A stretch of 64,000 nt of DNA. Origin: Neobacillus mesonae. Lineage in GTDB: Bacteria; Bacillota; Bacilli; Paenibacillales; Paenibacillaceae. Made by a program: the position numbers and the translations under genes. Below the pieces are notes generated by a model that was not told the origin of the DNA, did no database searches, and worked only from the letters and a program-made list of their open reading frames with translations. Below, piece by piece: positions 52,943 to 60,930 of this stretch; position 1 is the first letter of the stretch, and each line of letters opens with the position of its first letter. The stretch covers positions 264,368-328,367 of the forward strand of contig JAMBOW010000005.1 in NCBI GenBank assembly GCA_023715865.1. Direction: 5' to 3'.

Positions 52943-53365
52943 TTACCTATTATTTTTACTGATGCTTTCCATCTGATCCAGCAGGTCACTTTCCGAAGGG
53001 ACTTTCCCTTTTTCTATATCCTCATAGATGGCAAGCTTGTTGTTCACTGCCTCAAGTGCTTCCGCAAGCTCATGCTGCCGCCGCTGCAGATCCTCTTTAT
53101 ACTCGTTAAGAATTGTTTTTCGCTCTGGTATAGTTGAATCACCGTCTAATGCGAGTCGGACAATCTGCTTCAGTGTAGATACTTTCATTCCCGTTGCCCG
53201 GAAGCAGGACATCAGTCTCATCCAATCCAGATGTTCTTGCTCAAAGAGGCGGTTTCCGTGTTCATCTCTTTGAATGTAAGGGAGGAGCCCCTCCTTCTCG
53301 TAATAACGTATTTTATGTGCAAGGCAACCTAGCCGCTCGGAAGCTTCTTTTATGGAAAAAGTCAT
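52943..53365 (-). CDS. MerR family transcriptional regulator
   Basis: 140 residues. N-terminal winged helix SIKEASERLGCLAHKIRYYEKEGLLP, then RLFEQEHLDWMRLMSCFRATGMKVSTLKQIV and a coiled-coil dimer helix (about 80-120). There is no metal-binding Cys loop. The subgroup is close to AdhR-type aldehyde sensors (inference). First gene of the unit with the aldo-keto reductase. Confidence 0.9.
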   Translation of the reverse strand: MTFSIKEASERLGCLAHKIRYYEKEGLLPYIQRDEHGNRLFEQEHLDWMRLMSCFRATGMKVSTLKQIVRLALDGDSTIPERKTILNEYKEDLQRRQHELAEALEAVNNKLAIYEDIEKGKVPSESDLLDQMESISKNNR

Positions 53366-53419
53366 GATTTGCTACCTCCTTCCTCGTTATTTATGGATGT
53401 TTTCAGCTGGTTCTTACTC

Positions 53420-53450
53420 ATCCTAAGCCTTAATGTGCACATTAAGGCAA
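53420..53450 (-). promoter_or_regulatory. MerR-type operator-promoter with 19-bp spacer
   Basis: On the minus strand TTGCCT (-35) and TAGGAT (-10) are separated by exactly 19 bases, and the spacer is filled by a perfect 22-base palindrome at 53427-53448 (GCCTTAATGTG and its complement). The long spacer and the operator between the two boxes are the hallmark of promoters activated by MerR proteins. Confidence 0.82.
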
Positions 53451-53656
53451 CACCCAATTTTTAATAAAAAATTGCCAAAAAATTAGATGGAAAAGGATTG
53501 CGTTGCTCACGGATAAGAGACAAATTAAACACAGCGCTATAAGGAGACAAGGGGCTCTACCGAAATTCATATTAGATTAATGGAAGATAATAAAGGAAAA
53601 TAGGTGTAGAGGCAACTGCTGCAATAGACTACGCTAGCTTTAAAGGAGGCTTGTAT

Positions 53657-54679
53657 ATGAACTCGCATACCTCTGCACGCATTAAATTTCCCTCCGGCTT
53701 TTGGTCCGGATTAAAACAATTAGGAATTGCTCCTCGGGACATAGCTCGCAAAGCGCGTCTGCCGCTTACGATACTTAATGAATCAAAGGTTACCACCGCA
53801 GAGTACTTTGCAATATGGCAGGCTTATTCGGAACTCATAGGCGACACAGCCGAAGCGATCATCGGGCTTGTACGCGCTTTTGAATCCGGACAGTATCCTC
53901 CTGCCGCGTTGGCGACTTACCATGCCCGCGATTATCGCGATGCTCTTTACCGAATGGTAAGGTACAAACAAATGTGTCCTCCCGAAAGCCTGCGTATGAT
54001 CGAGGAGGAAGAGGACTGTATCATCGAGCTGGGGTGGCAGCATACAGGTGAGGCAGGTCCAGGTCCGCAGATATTGATTGGTATAACCCTGGCATACCTT
54101 CTGGAGCTTGGGCGGCGGGGAACGGGCCGGGCTTTGACAGCGCAATGCGTCGAACTCGTAGAGCCAATGGGTAATGTGCAAATGCTTGAGGCTTATTTCG
54201 GATGTCCTGTCCGTGTCGGTGCGGATAGAAACCGGCTTACGCTGTATCGACGAGACTTAGACACCCCCTTTGTGTCGTACAATGAAGAGCTGCTGGAGAT
54301 CCTGACTCCGGTGATGGATCAAACGCTGGGTGATGAGCTGCGGAGCGACACTGTTACTGAGAAGGTAAAATGGATTCTGAAGCGGAATCTTATGGGAGGA
54401 CGTCCCGACATGGAGGCTGTGGCGAAGGAACTGAGTGTAAGCGAACGAACGCTGCAGCGCCGGCTTATGAATGAGGGAACAGGCTTCAAGGAGCTTTTAA
54501 CGCAAACCAGACATGAGCAGGCAAAGATGTATCTGGCCGACCCATCGCTTGAGATTAAAGAAGTGGCCTTCTTGGTTGGATATGAAGACCAAAATTCGTT
54601 TTACCGCGCTTTCCGCTTATGGGAAGGGGATACCCCCTCGCATTGGCGTTCGGAGCGTTTAGGCATAAGCATTGAATAG
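53657..54679 (+). CDS. AraC family regulator (Arabinose_bd-type N-terminus)
   Basis: 340 residues from ATG 53657, with AGGAGG seven bases before. The N-terminal 190 residues look like the AraC-type arabinose-binding domain of OruR/ArgR-like proteins, and the C-terminus has the double helix-turn-helix MEAVAKELSVSERTLQRRLM and IKEVAFLVGYEDQNSFYRAF (about 255-325). In such proteins the DNA part closely follows the effector domain. It is followed by a broken short-chain dehydrogenase gene on the same strand, a probable former target. Confidence 0.88.
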   Translation: MNSHTSARIKFPSGFWSGLKQLGIAPRDIARKARLPLTILNESKVTTAEYFAIWQAYSELIGDTAEAIIGLVRAFESGQYPPAALATYHARDYRDALYRMVRYKQMCPPESLRMIEEEEDCIIELGWQHTGEAGPGPQILIGITLAYLLELGRRGTGRALTAQCVELVEPMGNVQMLEAYFGCPVRVGADRNRLTLYRRDLDTPFVSYNEELLEILTPVMDQTLGDELRSDTVTEKVKWILKRNLMGGRPDMEAVAKELSVSERTLQRRLMNEGTGFKELLTQTRHEQAKMYLADPSLEIKEVAFLVGYEDQNSFYRAFRLWEGDTPSHWRSERLGISIE

Positions 54680-54834
54680 AACGATCACTATTAATGAAAA
54701 AGTTTGTTGGCGTAAAGTGCAAGAATATTGGCATCATGAGCTAGTTACGCGGCAACCCAGACAAGGTAACATTATTCCTATCCGAACGCATGAATGTTCT
54801 TGCGATTCTGTATATCAACACTTAGGGGAAATGC

Positions 54835-55631
54835 ATGATGGATATGGGATTAAACAACAAGACAGCTTTAATTACTGGATCAACGAAGGGCATAGGTGAA
54901 GCGATTGCCATTGAGCTCGCCAAAGAAGGCGTGAATGTACTGATCAATGGAAGAAATGTTGAAGAGGTGGAACAAACGGTAAACGAGATCCGGTCGAGAT
55001 ATCCGGCCACTTCTCCACAGAACGCCGCTGCCGATATTGTGGATATTAAACAGAGAGAGGCTTTGTTTAAAAATATCCACATGTGGACATTTTGGTTAAC
55101 AATATGGGGATATATGAAATAATGCAGTATGAGGACGTAGACGATGCAACATGGGAGAAATACTTTAGGACGAATGTGCTTGCTGCGAATGGCTTATGTA
55201 AATTTTATCTGCCTCAGATGCTGAAAAATAATTTTGGCCGCATGATCTTTATTGCGAGTGAAGAAGCAGTGATGCCTTCAGGCCAGATGCCGCAGTATTG
55301 TATGACCAAATCGATGCTGCTGTCATTATCAAAAAGTCTGTCTAAATTGACCATAGGCACTGAAGTCACAGTCAATACAATTATGCCGGGACCGACACTT
55401 TCTGAAAATGTGCAACAGATCATCGAGGGAATTTATGCTGACGAATACCTGACTTTTTCGGAAAAAGAGAAGAAATTTATGGCTTCCAACCTGCCGCAGT
55501 CTGAGATCCAGCGATTCATCAGACCGATCGAAATTGGCAGACTCGCTGCTTTTGTATGCAGCCCTTATGCCTCCGCATTCAAAGGTTCTCCCATCCGTAT
55601 GGATGGCGGCATGGTGCCGACTATTTTTTAA
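54835..55631 (+). pseudogene. Short-chain dehydrogenase/reductase, frameshifted
   Basis: The first frame (54835 to about 55080) gives the Rossmann start KTALITGSTKGIGEAIAIEL and NGRNVEEVE. The second frame (55083-55631) continues VDILVNNMGIYE, then the active-site IASEEAVMPSGQMPQYCMTK (Tyr-x-x-x-Lys) and the C-terminal IRMDGGM. The frames join if one C is restored in ATCC at about 55078 (to read KNIPHVDILVNN). So an otherwise complete SDR of about 265 residues is split by one missing base: a recent pseudogene or a base-calling error. Confidence 0.85.
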
Positions 55632-55667
55632 TGTATAGTTCTGTATAAGAGGAGTAATAGCTCAATA

Positions 55668-55716
55668 AAACAGCAGCAGCCATGGACTTAATTTATTCCC
55701 ATGGCTGCTGCTGTTT
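55668..55716. terminator. Bidirectional terminator between SDR and FAD oxidoreductase
   Basis: 18-bp perfect stem AAACAGCAGCAGCCATGG with a 13-nt loop; T-tracts on both sides. Confidence 0.85.
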
Positions 55717-55731
55717 TCTGTTAATAGGGAT

Positions 55732-56955
55732 TTAATTATGGAAAAGCGGACGGGTACTCAAATACATGGCGAGGTCAGGACTTGCTCCTTCCGTTATCAC
55801 ATCAGCGAGTATTCTGGATAATACCCCATTATAGACAATGGCATTATCACCGTATGCCATGACGATATGACAGTGCGGATAATGATGGTACCTTCCAATC
55901 ATGGGTAGTCCATCGTGGGTCACACTGAGGAAACCGCCAAGGAAATATTCAGGCTCTGCCGTGACATCGGGAAACAGCTTGTGAAAGGCCTCCATTAATT
56001 TGTCACGGCTTCGCAGGATTTTGCTGTCTCGTGCCTCGGCTATAGTTGTATCTTTATCCATACCGCCAATGATGACGCGATCATCCGGTGTTGTCCGCAT
56101 ATAGACATAGGGGCGGGCTGTTTCCCAGATTAGCGAGCGTTTGTACCAGCTTGAGAGGTCAGATACCGGTTTTGTTATGACAGCATAGGAGCTGATGATA
56201 TCTGCATTCTTTTCTGATATGAAATCATGATTCTCATTACCTGCAGCGATGATGACATGCTTGGCCTTAATTTGATGACGATCAGGGGCAGCTGTGAGGA
56301 AAACAGCGGTATCCTTATCCACTTTTCTGCCTTTAATTTGGGTTTCACCATAGATTTGACCGCCTAAAGTTCGGACTTTCTCGAGCAGTCCATAAACGAA
56401 TTTAAGGGGATTTAACTCCGCTTCGTTGTAATAATAAAGGGCAGCCTGCTTCCGAAACGGATACACAGCTTCAATCTGATTCTTACTCCATAGCTCCACC
56501 TGAAAGCCGAGTTTGTTCAGGAGGTTGTATTCCTTCTTAAGCGAAGGAATGTCAGCTTCGTAGGACGAATAATAAAGACTGTCTCTGCGAACAAAGTGCG
56601 CATCTATGGGAAGCTTCTTGCAGATGTCCTCGAACTCATTTATCGCCTGCCAGCACAGCTTCATATGACGGGATATGATCTCTTCTCCGAAATGGTTTGC
56701 CAGCGTTACAAAGGATTTTTCGCCTGCAAGCTGTATCACGGCCGTATTGGCGCTTGTGCTGCCTTCTCCGATCTTGCGTTTGTCGACAACAACGACTTTC
56801 AATCCCCGCTCAGCAAGATGATAGGCGCAAAGAGACCCTGAAATCCCTCCTCCGATCACAAGAACGTCGCACTGGATGCTCTCTGTTAAAGGCGGGTATT
56901 CAGGAGGGTTACTGACTGTTGTTGGCCAATATAGCTTACCGCTTTGCAAATCCAT
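55732..56955 (-). CDS. FAD-dependent oxidoreductase, DAO family (copy A)
   Basis: 407 residues from the ATG at 56955 (AAGGGAG before it; the frame opens at 57009). FAD-binding Rossmann motif VLVIGGGISGSLCAYHLAER with VVVVDKRKIGEGSTSANTAV, and C-terminal SVTHDGLPMIGR. Close relative of copy B at 59590: both start MDLQ-x-GKLYWP and share VITKPVSDLSSWYKR and YMRTTPD-x-R-x-IIGGMD. DAO enzymes oxidise amines or amino acids; substrate not known. Confidence 0.88.
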   Translation of the reverse strand: MDLQSGKLYWPTTVSNPPEYPPLTESIQCDVLVIGGGISGSLCAYHLAERGLKVVVVDKRKIGEGSTSANTAVIQLAGEKSFVTLANHFGEEIISRHMKLCWQAINEFEDICKKLPIDAHFVRRDSLYYSSYEADIPSLKKEYNLLNKLGFQVELWSKNQIEAVYPFRKQAALYYYNEAELNPLKFVYGLLEKVRTLGGQIYGETQIKGRKVDKDTAVFLTAAPDRHQIKAKHVIIAAGNENHDFISEKNADIISSYAVITKPVSDLSSWYKRSLIWETARPYVYMRTTPDDRVIIGGMDKDTTIAEARDSKILRSRDKLMEAFHKLFPDVTAEPEYFLGGFLSVTHDGLPMIGRYHHYPHCHIVMAYGDNAIVYNGVLSRILADVITEGASPDLAMYLSTRPLFHN

Positions 56956-57045
56956 AGCACATGTCTCCCTTGTGACGATTCGCTTGTTAGTATGGATGAA
57001 ATACGGCAAGTCGATACAATTTTACATTTGAAAAGAAGCCTTCTA

Positions 57046-58005
57046 TTAAGGTTGTTCAATCTTAATATTTCCAGAGGAAGCACGTACTTTAATTAGTTCA
57101 GTTCCCGTTCTTAGTGATTCGGGTGCACGGACACTGCCAGATACGGCCTGAACATCATAAAAACCAGCAAAGTCACTTGCTGCTGTAACATCAACATCTC
57201 CTGATACGGTCTTAATATCAAGATTTCCTTTTTGTGCTTGGCTGATTTCCACGTTTCCGGATTGCACTACAACAGTGGCGTCCCCGTATAATTCCTCGAT
57301 TTCGATATCACCGGAAGTAGATTTAACCTCAACGCGGCCGTGTATTTCGGTAGCCTCTATGTTTCCTGACTGGATTTTGCCTTCAATTTTACTCGATGTG
57401 ATGTTCTCAAGCTCAACATCTCCGGAGAGCAGATCAAAGCTTGCACTTCCCTCTGCCGTGACATCTTTCATTTCCAGACTGCCTGACGTAAGGCTTACCA
57501 TAAGCTGCATGGCTTGAACATCTTCAAGATTAAGGTCTCCTGATGTCGATTTAATAGAAACATTCTTCGCATGAATTCCAGAAATATCGCTGTCGCTTGA
57601 TACGTTGTCCAGTTCGAGATCCTCGAGAGCTTTATCGGATGGTATTCTAATTTCAATATGATTATCCGAGAAGTCCATGTTAAAAGTGAAGAGATGAAAC
57701 GAGTCCTCCGATGTCGTATCTATAATAAGGGAGTTGCCCTCCGGAGCCGTTTGTTCCATTCGGTCAATAGCTTCCTGCTTCCATTTTCCTTCAAACCGAA
57801 CTGAAATTTGATGATCCCCGCTCGGTACAAAAGTGATATTGGTACTATCATCCGTACGAATGAGAAGGGAGCTGATATCAGCATCATTGAACTCAAGCCT
57901 TTGCTCATAGGCTACCCGGTCATCTCCAAATTCGAATCCGAAAATAGACATGCCGACAACGCCCACAACAATACAGGCAATCGCAAACCTTACCCAATTC
58001 TTCAT
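57046..58005 (-). CDS. DUF4097 family beta-strand repeat protein
   Basis: 319 residues: one N-terminal transmembrane helix and an extracellular right-handed beta repeat with recurring STSGDLNLEDV, LLSGDVELENI, QSGNIEATEI, STSGDIEIEEL, QSGNVEISQA and TVSGDVDVTA units, 18-20 residues each. This is the DUF4097/LiaG-like fold seen in envelope-stress genes. Third gene of the PadR-HAAS operon, directly following the HAAS gene without a gap. Confidence 0.9.
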   Translation of the reverse strand: MKNWVRFAIACIVVGVVGMSIFGFEFGDDRVAYEQRLEFNDADISSLLIRTDDSTNITFVPSGDHQISVRFEGKWKQEAIDRMEQTAPEGNSLIIDTTSEDSFHLFTFNMDFSDNHIEIRIPSDKALEDLELDNVSSDSDISGIHAKNVSIKSTSGDLNLEDVQAMQLMVSLTSGSLEMKDVTAEGSASFDLLSGDVELENITSSKIEGKIQSGNIEATEIHGRVEVKSTSGDIEIEELYGDATVVVQSGNVEISQAQKGNLDIKTVSGDVDVTAASDFAGFYDVQAVSGSVRAPESLRTGTELIKVRASSGNIKIEQP

Positions 58006-58644
58006 CTATCTTTCCCTTCCTTTCAATACATCAAAGTTCCATCTAGCGTAACCAAGGGTAAGCTTTGCCAGCTTCTTAGCAGACCATAGAGAGAAGATTC
58101 CAAACAGGATCCCGATCCCAAGCATTGTGATACTGACAAAGGCCTCAGCCCAGATCACAGTTTTCTCCTGAAACATAAAATCGGCAAGCGCCAGAAATGG
58201 AGCTAGAACTCCAGCTGCCGCAGTGACCGCAAACGCAAGCCACACTGACCATATGGTGGCAAACACAGGCAGAGCAAAGATGAGGTTTAGGAAAAATAAG
58301 CCGATGGCTGAGAAGAAATTACGAAAAGCGCGTGGGCTTGATTTTGATTCCGTCATATAGGGCATTCCGGCTGTGAATGGCATATCTGAATTGTTAGATG
58401 AACCGTAGGCAATGTTGTAAGCCATTCTTGATGAAGACGATGGAGAGGCATACCGGTCACCGAGGGCTTCTTGTGCGAGTTCTCTCGGATTACCAAGCTC
58501 TCTTGCAATTTCCTCTTCCGTCTTGCCTTCAGATAAGCCCATAACAAAATGCTGATCATAGTCACTTAACAGCTCCATCCGTTCGCTCTCTTCAAGTGGT
58601 CTAAGCTCACGTTCCAGAGCAGTCATAAACATACGTCTGTTCAT
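58006..58644 (-). CDS. HAAS (DUF1700) domain membrane protein
   Basis: 212 residues. The N-terminal HAAS domain reads MTALERELRPLEESERMELL and DYDQHFVMGLSEGKTEEEIA with LGNPRELAQEAL; three or four helices follow. HAAS proteins are thought to sense or scaffold envelope signals and usually sit between a PadR regulator and a DUF4097 gene, exactly as here. Overlaps the padR stop by four bases. Confidence 0.9.
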   Translation of the reverse strand: MNRRMFMTALERELRPLEESERMELLSDYDQHFVMGLSEGKTEEEIARELGNPRELAQEALGDRYASPSSSSRMAYNIAYGSSNNSDMPFTAGMPYMTESKSSPRAFRNFFSAIGLFFLNLIFALPVFATIWSVWLAFAVTAAAGVLAPFLALADFMFQEKTVIWAEAFVSITMLGIGILFGIFSLWSAKKLAKLTLGYARWNFDVLKGRER

Positions 58645-58967
58645 TCGCTATATCCTTCCTTTAGTAGATTGGTAACACTCGATACAAACAGATTCCATTC
58701 GAGCTCGAGCTCCAGCATGTAAGAAAGTCCGGAATCCGTCAATTTGTAATATTTACGCGGCGGTCCCTCAGTAGATTCACGTAAATAGGTGGTGCAGTAA
58801 CCATCTGCAACTAATCTGCGAAGCAGGGGATACAGGGCACCTTCAGCGATCTCAATATGTCTGGAAACAGCCTGTGCCAGCTCATAACCATAGCGGTCCT
58901 TACGGTGGATAAGAACGAGGACACACAGCTCCAGCACACCCTTTTTAAATTGGATATTCACATTCAA
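58641..58967 (-). CDS. PadR family transcriptional regulator
   Basis: 108 residues, winged helix: GVLELCVLVLIHRKDRYGYE, IEIAEGALYPLLRRLVADGY and the wing GPPRKYYKLTDSG. TTG (58967) or GTG (58961) start; the nearest AGGGAG is 12 bases off, so the start is uncertain. It heads the operon and probably represses it through the inverted repeat at 59033-59055. Confidence 0.88.
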   Translation of the reverse strand: MNVNIQFKKGVLELCVLVLIHRKDRYGYELAQAVSRHIEIAEGALYPLLRRLVADGYCTTYLRESTEGPPRKYYKLTDSGLSYMLELELEWNLFVSSVTNLLKEGYSE

Positions 58968-59032
58968 GCAGATTCGAGTCTCCCTTCTGAGTCAATCGGA
59001 CGCTTAGCACAAACAATTACTATATTTAGATT

Positions 59033-59055
59033 AGTACTGTTTATTCTACAGTAGT
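59033..59055. promoter_or_regulatory. Inverted repeat before padR, candidate PadR operator
   Basis: AGTACTGT and ACAGTAGT (7 of 8 paired) separated by 7 bases; the layout and the AGTACT core resemble PadR operators. A second CAGTACTG palindrome lies at 59077-59084. Confidence 0.5.
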
Positions 59056-59176
59056 GGTCAGGTAAATATTAACACTCAGTACTGAATAATGCAACATAGT
59101 GAAATGAAAATAGGCTTGAATCACGTTTGAATCCGATACCGACGGGTAAGGAAACCAGAGAAGGGGATGATCGCAA

Positions 59177-59530
59177 ATGAATAATAAGCAGCACGAAGAA
59201 GCTAGACAGGCCGCTCCGCCAAGCAGAAAGCGCCGAGGCTTTCGTTTTTATCGAAGGAAATCCTCGCAAAGCAAAAAAAGATTGAAGACTCGGAATCGCT
59301 ATGAAGCAGCACATTTGATTAGTGAGATCACGACCGCTCTATTATTCCTTGCAGGGAGCTTCTGTTTGTTCTATCCGGAGGTGAAGCTGATTGGCAGCTG
59401 CCTGTTCATTCTGGGAAGTATTCAAATGCTGGTACGTTCACTTATTCGTATGTCTTATATGTTCAAAATGAAAAAGTGGGATTACCTGGATGATAAGAAT
59501 GAAGAGGTACAAAATCAGATGATGCATTAA
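59177..59530 (+). CDS. YrhK-like small membrane protein
   Basis: 117 residues: a very basic N-terminal 45 residues (RKRRGFRFYRRKSSQSKKR), then two helices around FLAGSFCLFYPE and IGSCLFILGSIQMLVRSLIR. The latter pattern is that of YrhK domains. AAGGGGATG before the ATG. Function unknown; divergent from the padR operon. Confidence 0.7.
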   Translation: MNNKQHEEARQAAPPSRKRRGFRFYRRKSSQSKKRLKTRNRYEAAHLISEITTALLFLAGSFCLFYPEVKLIGSCLFILGSIQMLVRSLIRMSYMFKMKKWDYLDDKNEEVQNQMMH

Positions 59531-59539
59531 ATAAAGACG

Positions 59540-59582
59540 AAAAAAGACCGCCTTTCATGTGCTATTACATGAACAGGCGGTC
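59540..59582. terminator. Terminator between YrhK-like gene and FAD oxidoreductase B
   Basis: GACCGCCT/AGGCGGTC with inner TTCATGT/ACATGAA; six Ts on the minus strand, fewer on the plus strand. Confidence 0.85.
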
Positions 59583-59589
59583 ATTTATA

Positions 59590-60813
59590 TTACTGGGCTT
59601 TCTTACGAGATGGCTTTGATCGCAAATACAAATCAAGATAGGGGCTGTCCCCTGTAGTAATGATATCCGACACGATGCTTGAAAGAGCCATATTGTACAC
59701 CGTACCATTATCTCCGTAGGCCATAATATGGAAACAGTTCGGATATTCATCGCTTCGTCCGATCATGGGAAGGCCGTCTAGCGTTCCGGCAAAAAAGGCG
59801 CCGAGCACATAATCAGGCTCTGTGCGAATCCCGGGAAACATATCAGCGAGATTCTTCATTAATTGATCCCTGCCAGATTCGATCTTTGCATCCCGATTTA
59901 CAGAACGGTCTGTATCCTCATCCATGCCCCCGATAATAATGCGGTTATCCGGGGTCGTTCTCATATACATATAAGGCCGGGCCGTTTCCCACAGAAGAGT
60001 ACGCTTGTACCAACTGCTCAGGTCTGATACCGGCTTAGTAATCACTACGTAGGAGCTTGTGATCGTTGCATTGGAGTTCGGCGTAATCTCCATCTGTTCA
60101 TAGCCAGCGGCCATAATGACATACTTTGTACGGATCTGGTGTCCATTTTTCGTGTAAAAGACAGCTTCATCTTTATAAAACTTCTTCCCTGTTATCTCGG
60201 TTCCTCCATAGACTGTTCCGCCCATGGACCTGACTTCCTCAAATAAACCGTAAATGTATTTCAGCGGATTCATCTCCGCATCATTCCTGTAATATAGTGC
60301 ACCCGACTTATGAAATGGATAACGGGAGGCTATATCATTTTCGTCCCATAGCTCGACATCAAACCCATGTTTATTCAGAAGCTCGTGTTCATGGACAAGG
60401 GCAGGCATATCTTTCTCGCTGGAAGCGTAGTACAGGCTATCTCTGCGGGCAAAATCAGCATGATCTGGAAGCTGACTGCAGACTTGCTCAATGTCGTCAA
60501 TCGCTTGTTTGCATAACTTTAAATGAGTGACAGCTGTCTCTTCATCAAAATCAGCCGCAAGCTCAGTCAGCAGCTTATCACCCGCATACTGAATCAGCGC
60601 CGTATTTGTGCTTGAGCTTCCTCCTCCGATCGTACGTTTATCAACCACGGCGACCTTGAGACCTTGCTTGGCCAGCTTATAAGCGCTCTGAGCACCGGAG
60701 CTGCCCCCGCCGATTATGAGTACATCACAGCGGATATCTTCTGTCAGCCGCGGATAGATCGGTGGGTTGCTGACTGTAGCAGGCCAGTACAGTTTACCAG
60801 TTTGTAAGTCCAT
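59590..60813 (-). CDS. FAD-dependent oxidoreductase, DAO family (copy B)
   Basis: 407 residues, exactly the length of copy A. FAD motif VLIIGGGSSGAQSAYKLAKQ and VAVVDKRTIGGGSSSTNTAL; C-terminal AGTLDGLPMIGRSDE. Copy A and copy B flank the padR operon in the same orientation, which suggests an old tandem duplication. AGGAGG lies before the ATG. Confidence 0.88.
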   Translation of the reverse strand: MDLQTGKLYWPATVSNPPIYPRLTEDIRCDVLIIGGGSSGAQSAYKLAKQGLKVAVVDKRTIGGGSSSTNTALIQYAGDKLLTELAADFDEETAVTHLKLCKQAIDDIEQVCSQLPDHADFARRDSLYYASSEKDMPALVHEHELLNKHGFDVELWDENDIASRYPFHKSGALYYRNDAEMNPLKYIYGLFEEVRSMGGTVYGGTEITGKKFYKDEAVFYTKNGHQIRTKYVIMAAGYEQMEITPNSNATITSSYVVITKPVSDLSSWYKRTLLWETARPYMYMRTTPDNRIIIGGMDEDTDRSVNRDAKIESGRDQLMKNLADMFPGIRTEPDYVLGAFFAGTLDGLPMIGRSDEYPNCFHIMAYGDNGTVYNMALSSIVSDIITTGDSPYLDLYLRSKPSRKKAQ

Positions 60814-60930
60814 ATATAGCCTCCTGTAAGCTTCATCATGTTTTTCAAAAAGTGATCACGTTTTGATACTTTTAGATACCATGATTTCGCTTATCAGAAA
60901 CAATGGACGAGTATTTATTTTTGGTGAACG

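Noticed and set aside
54672..54899. 75-codon ORF between araC and the SDR gene
   Set aside because: Overlaps both real genes, has no ribosome site and no recognisable features.
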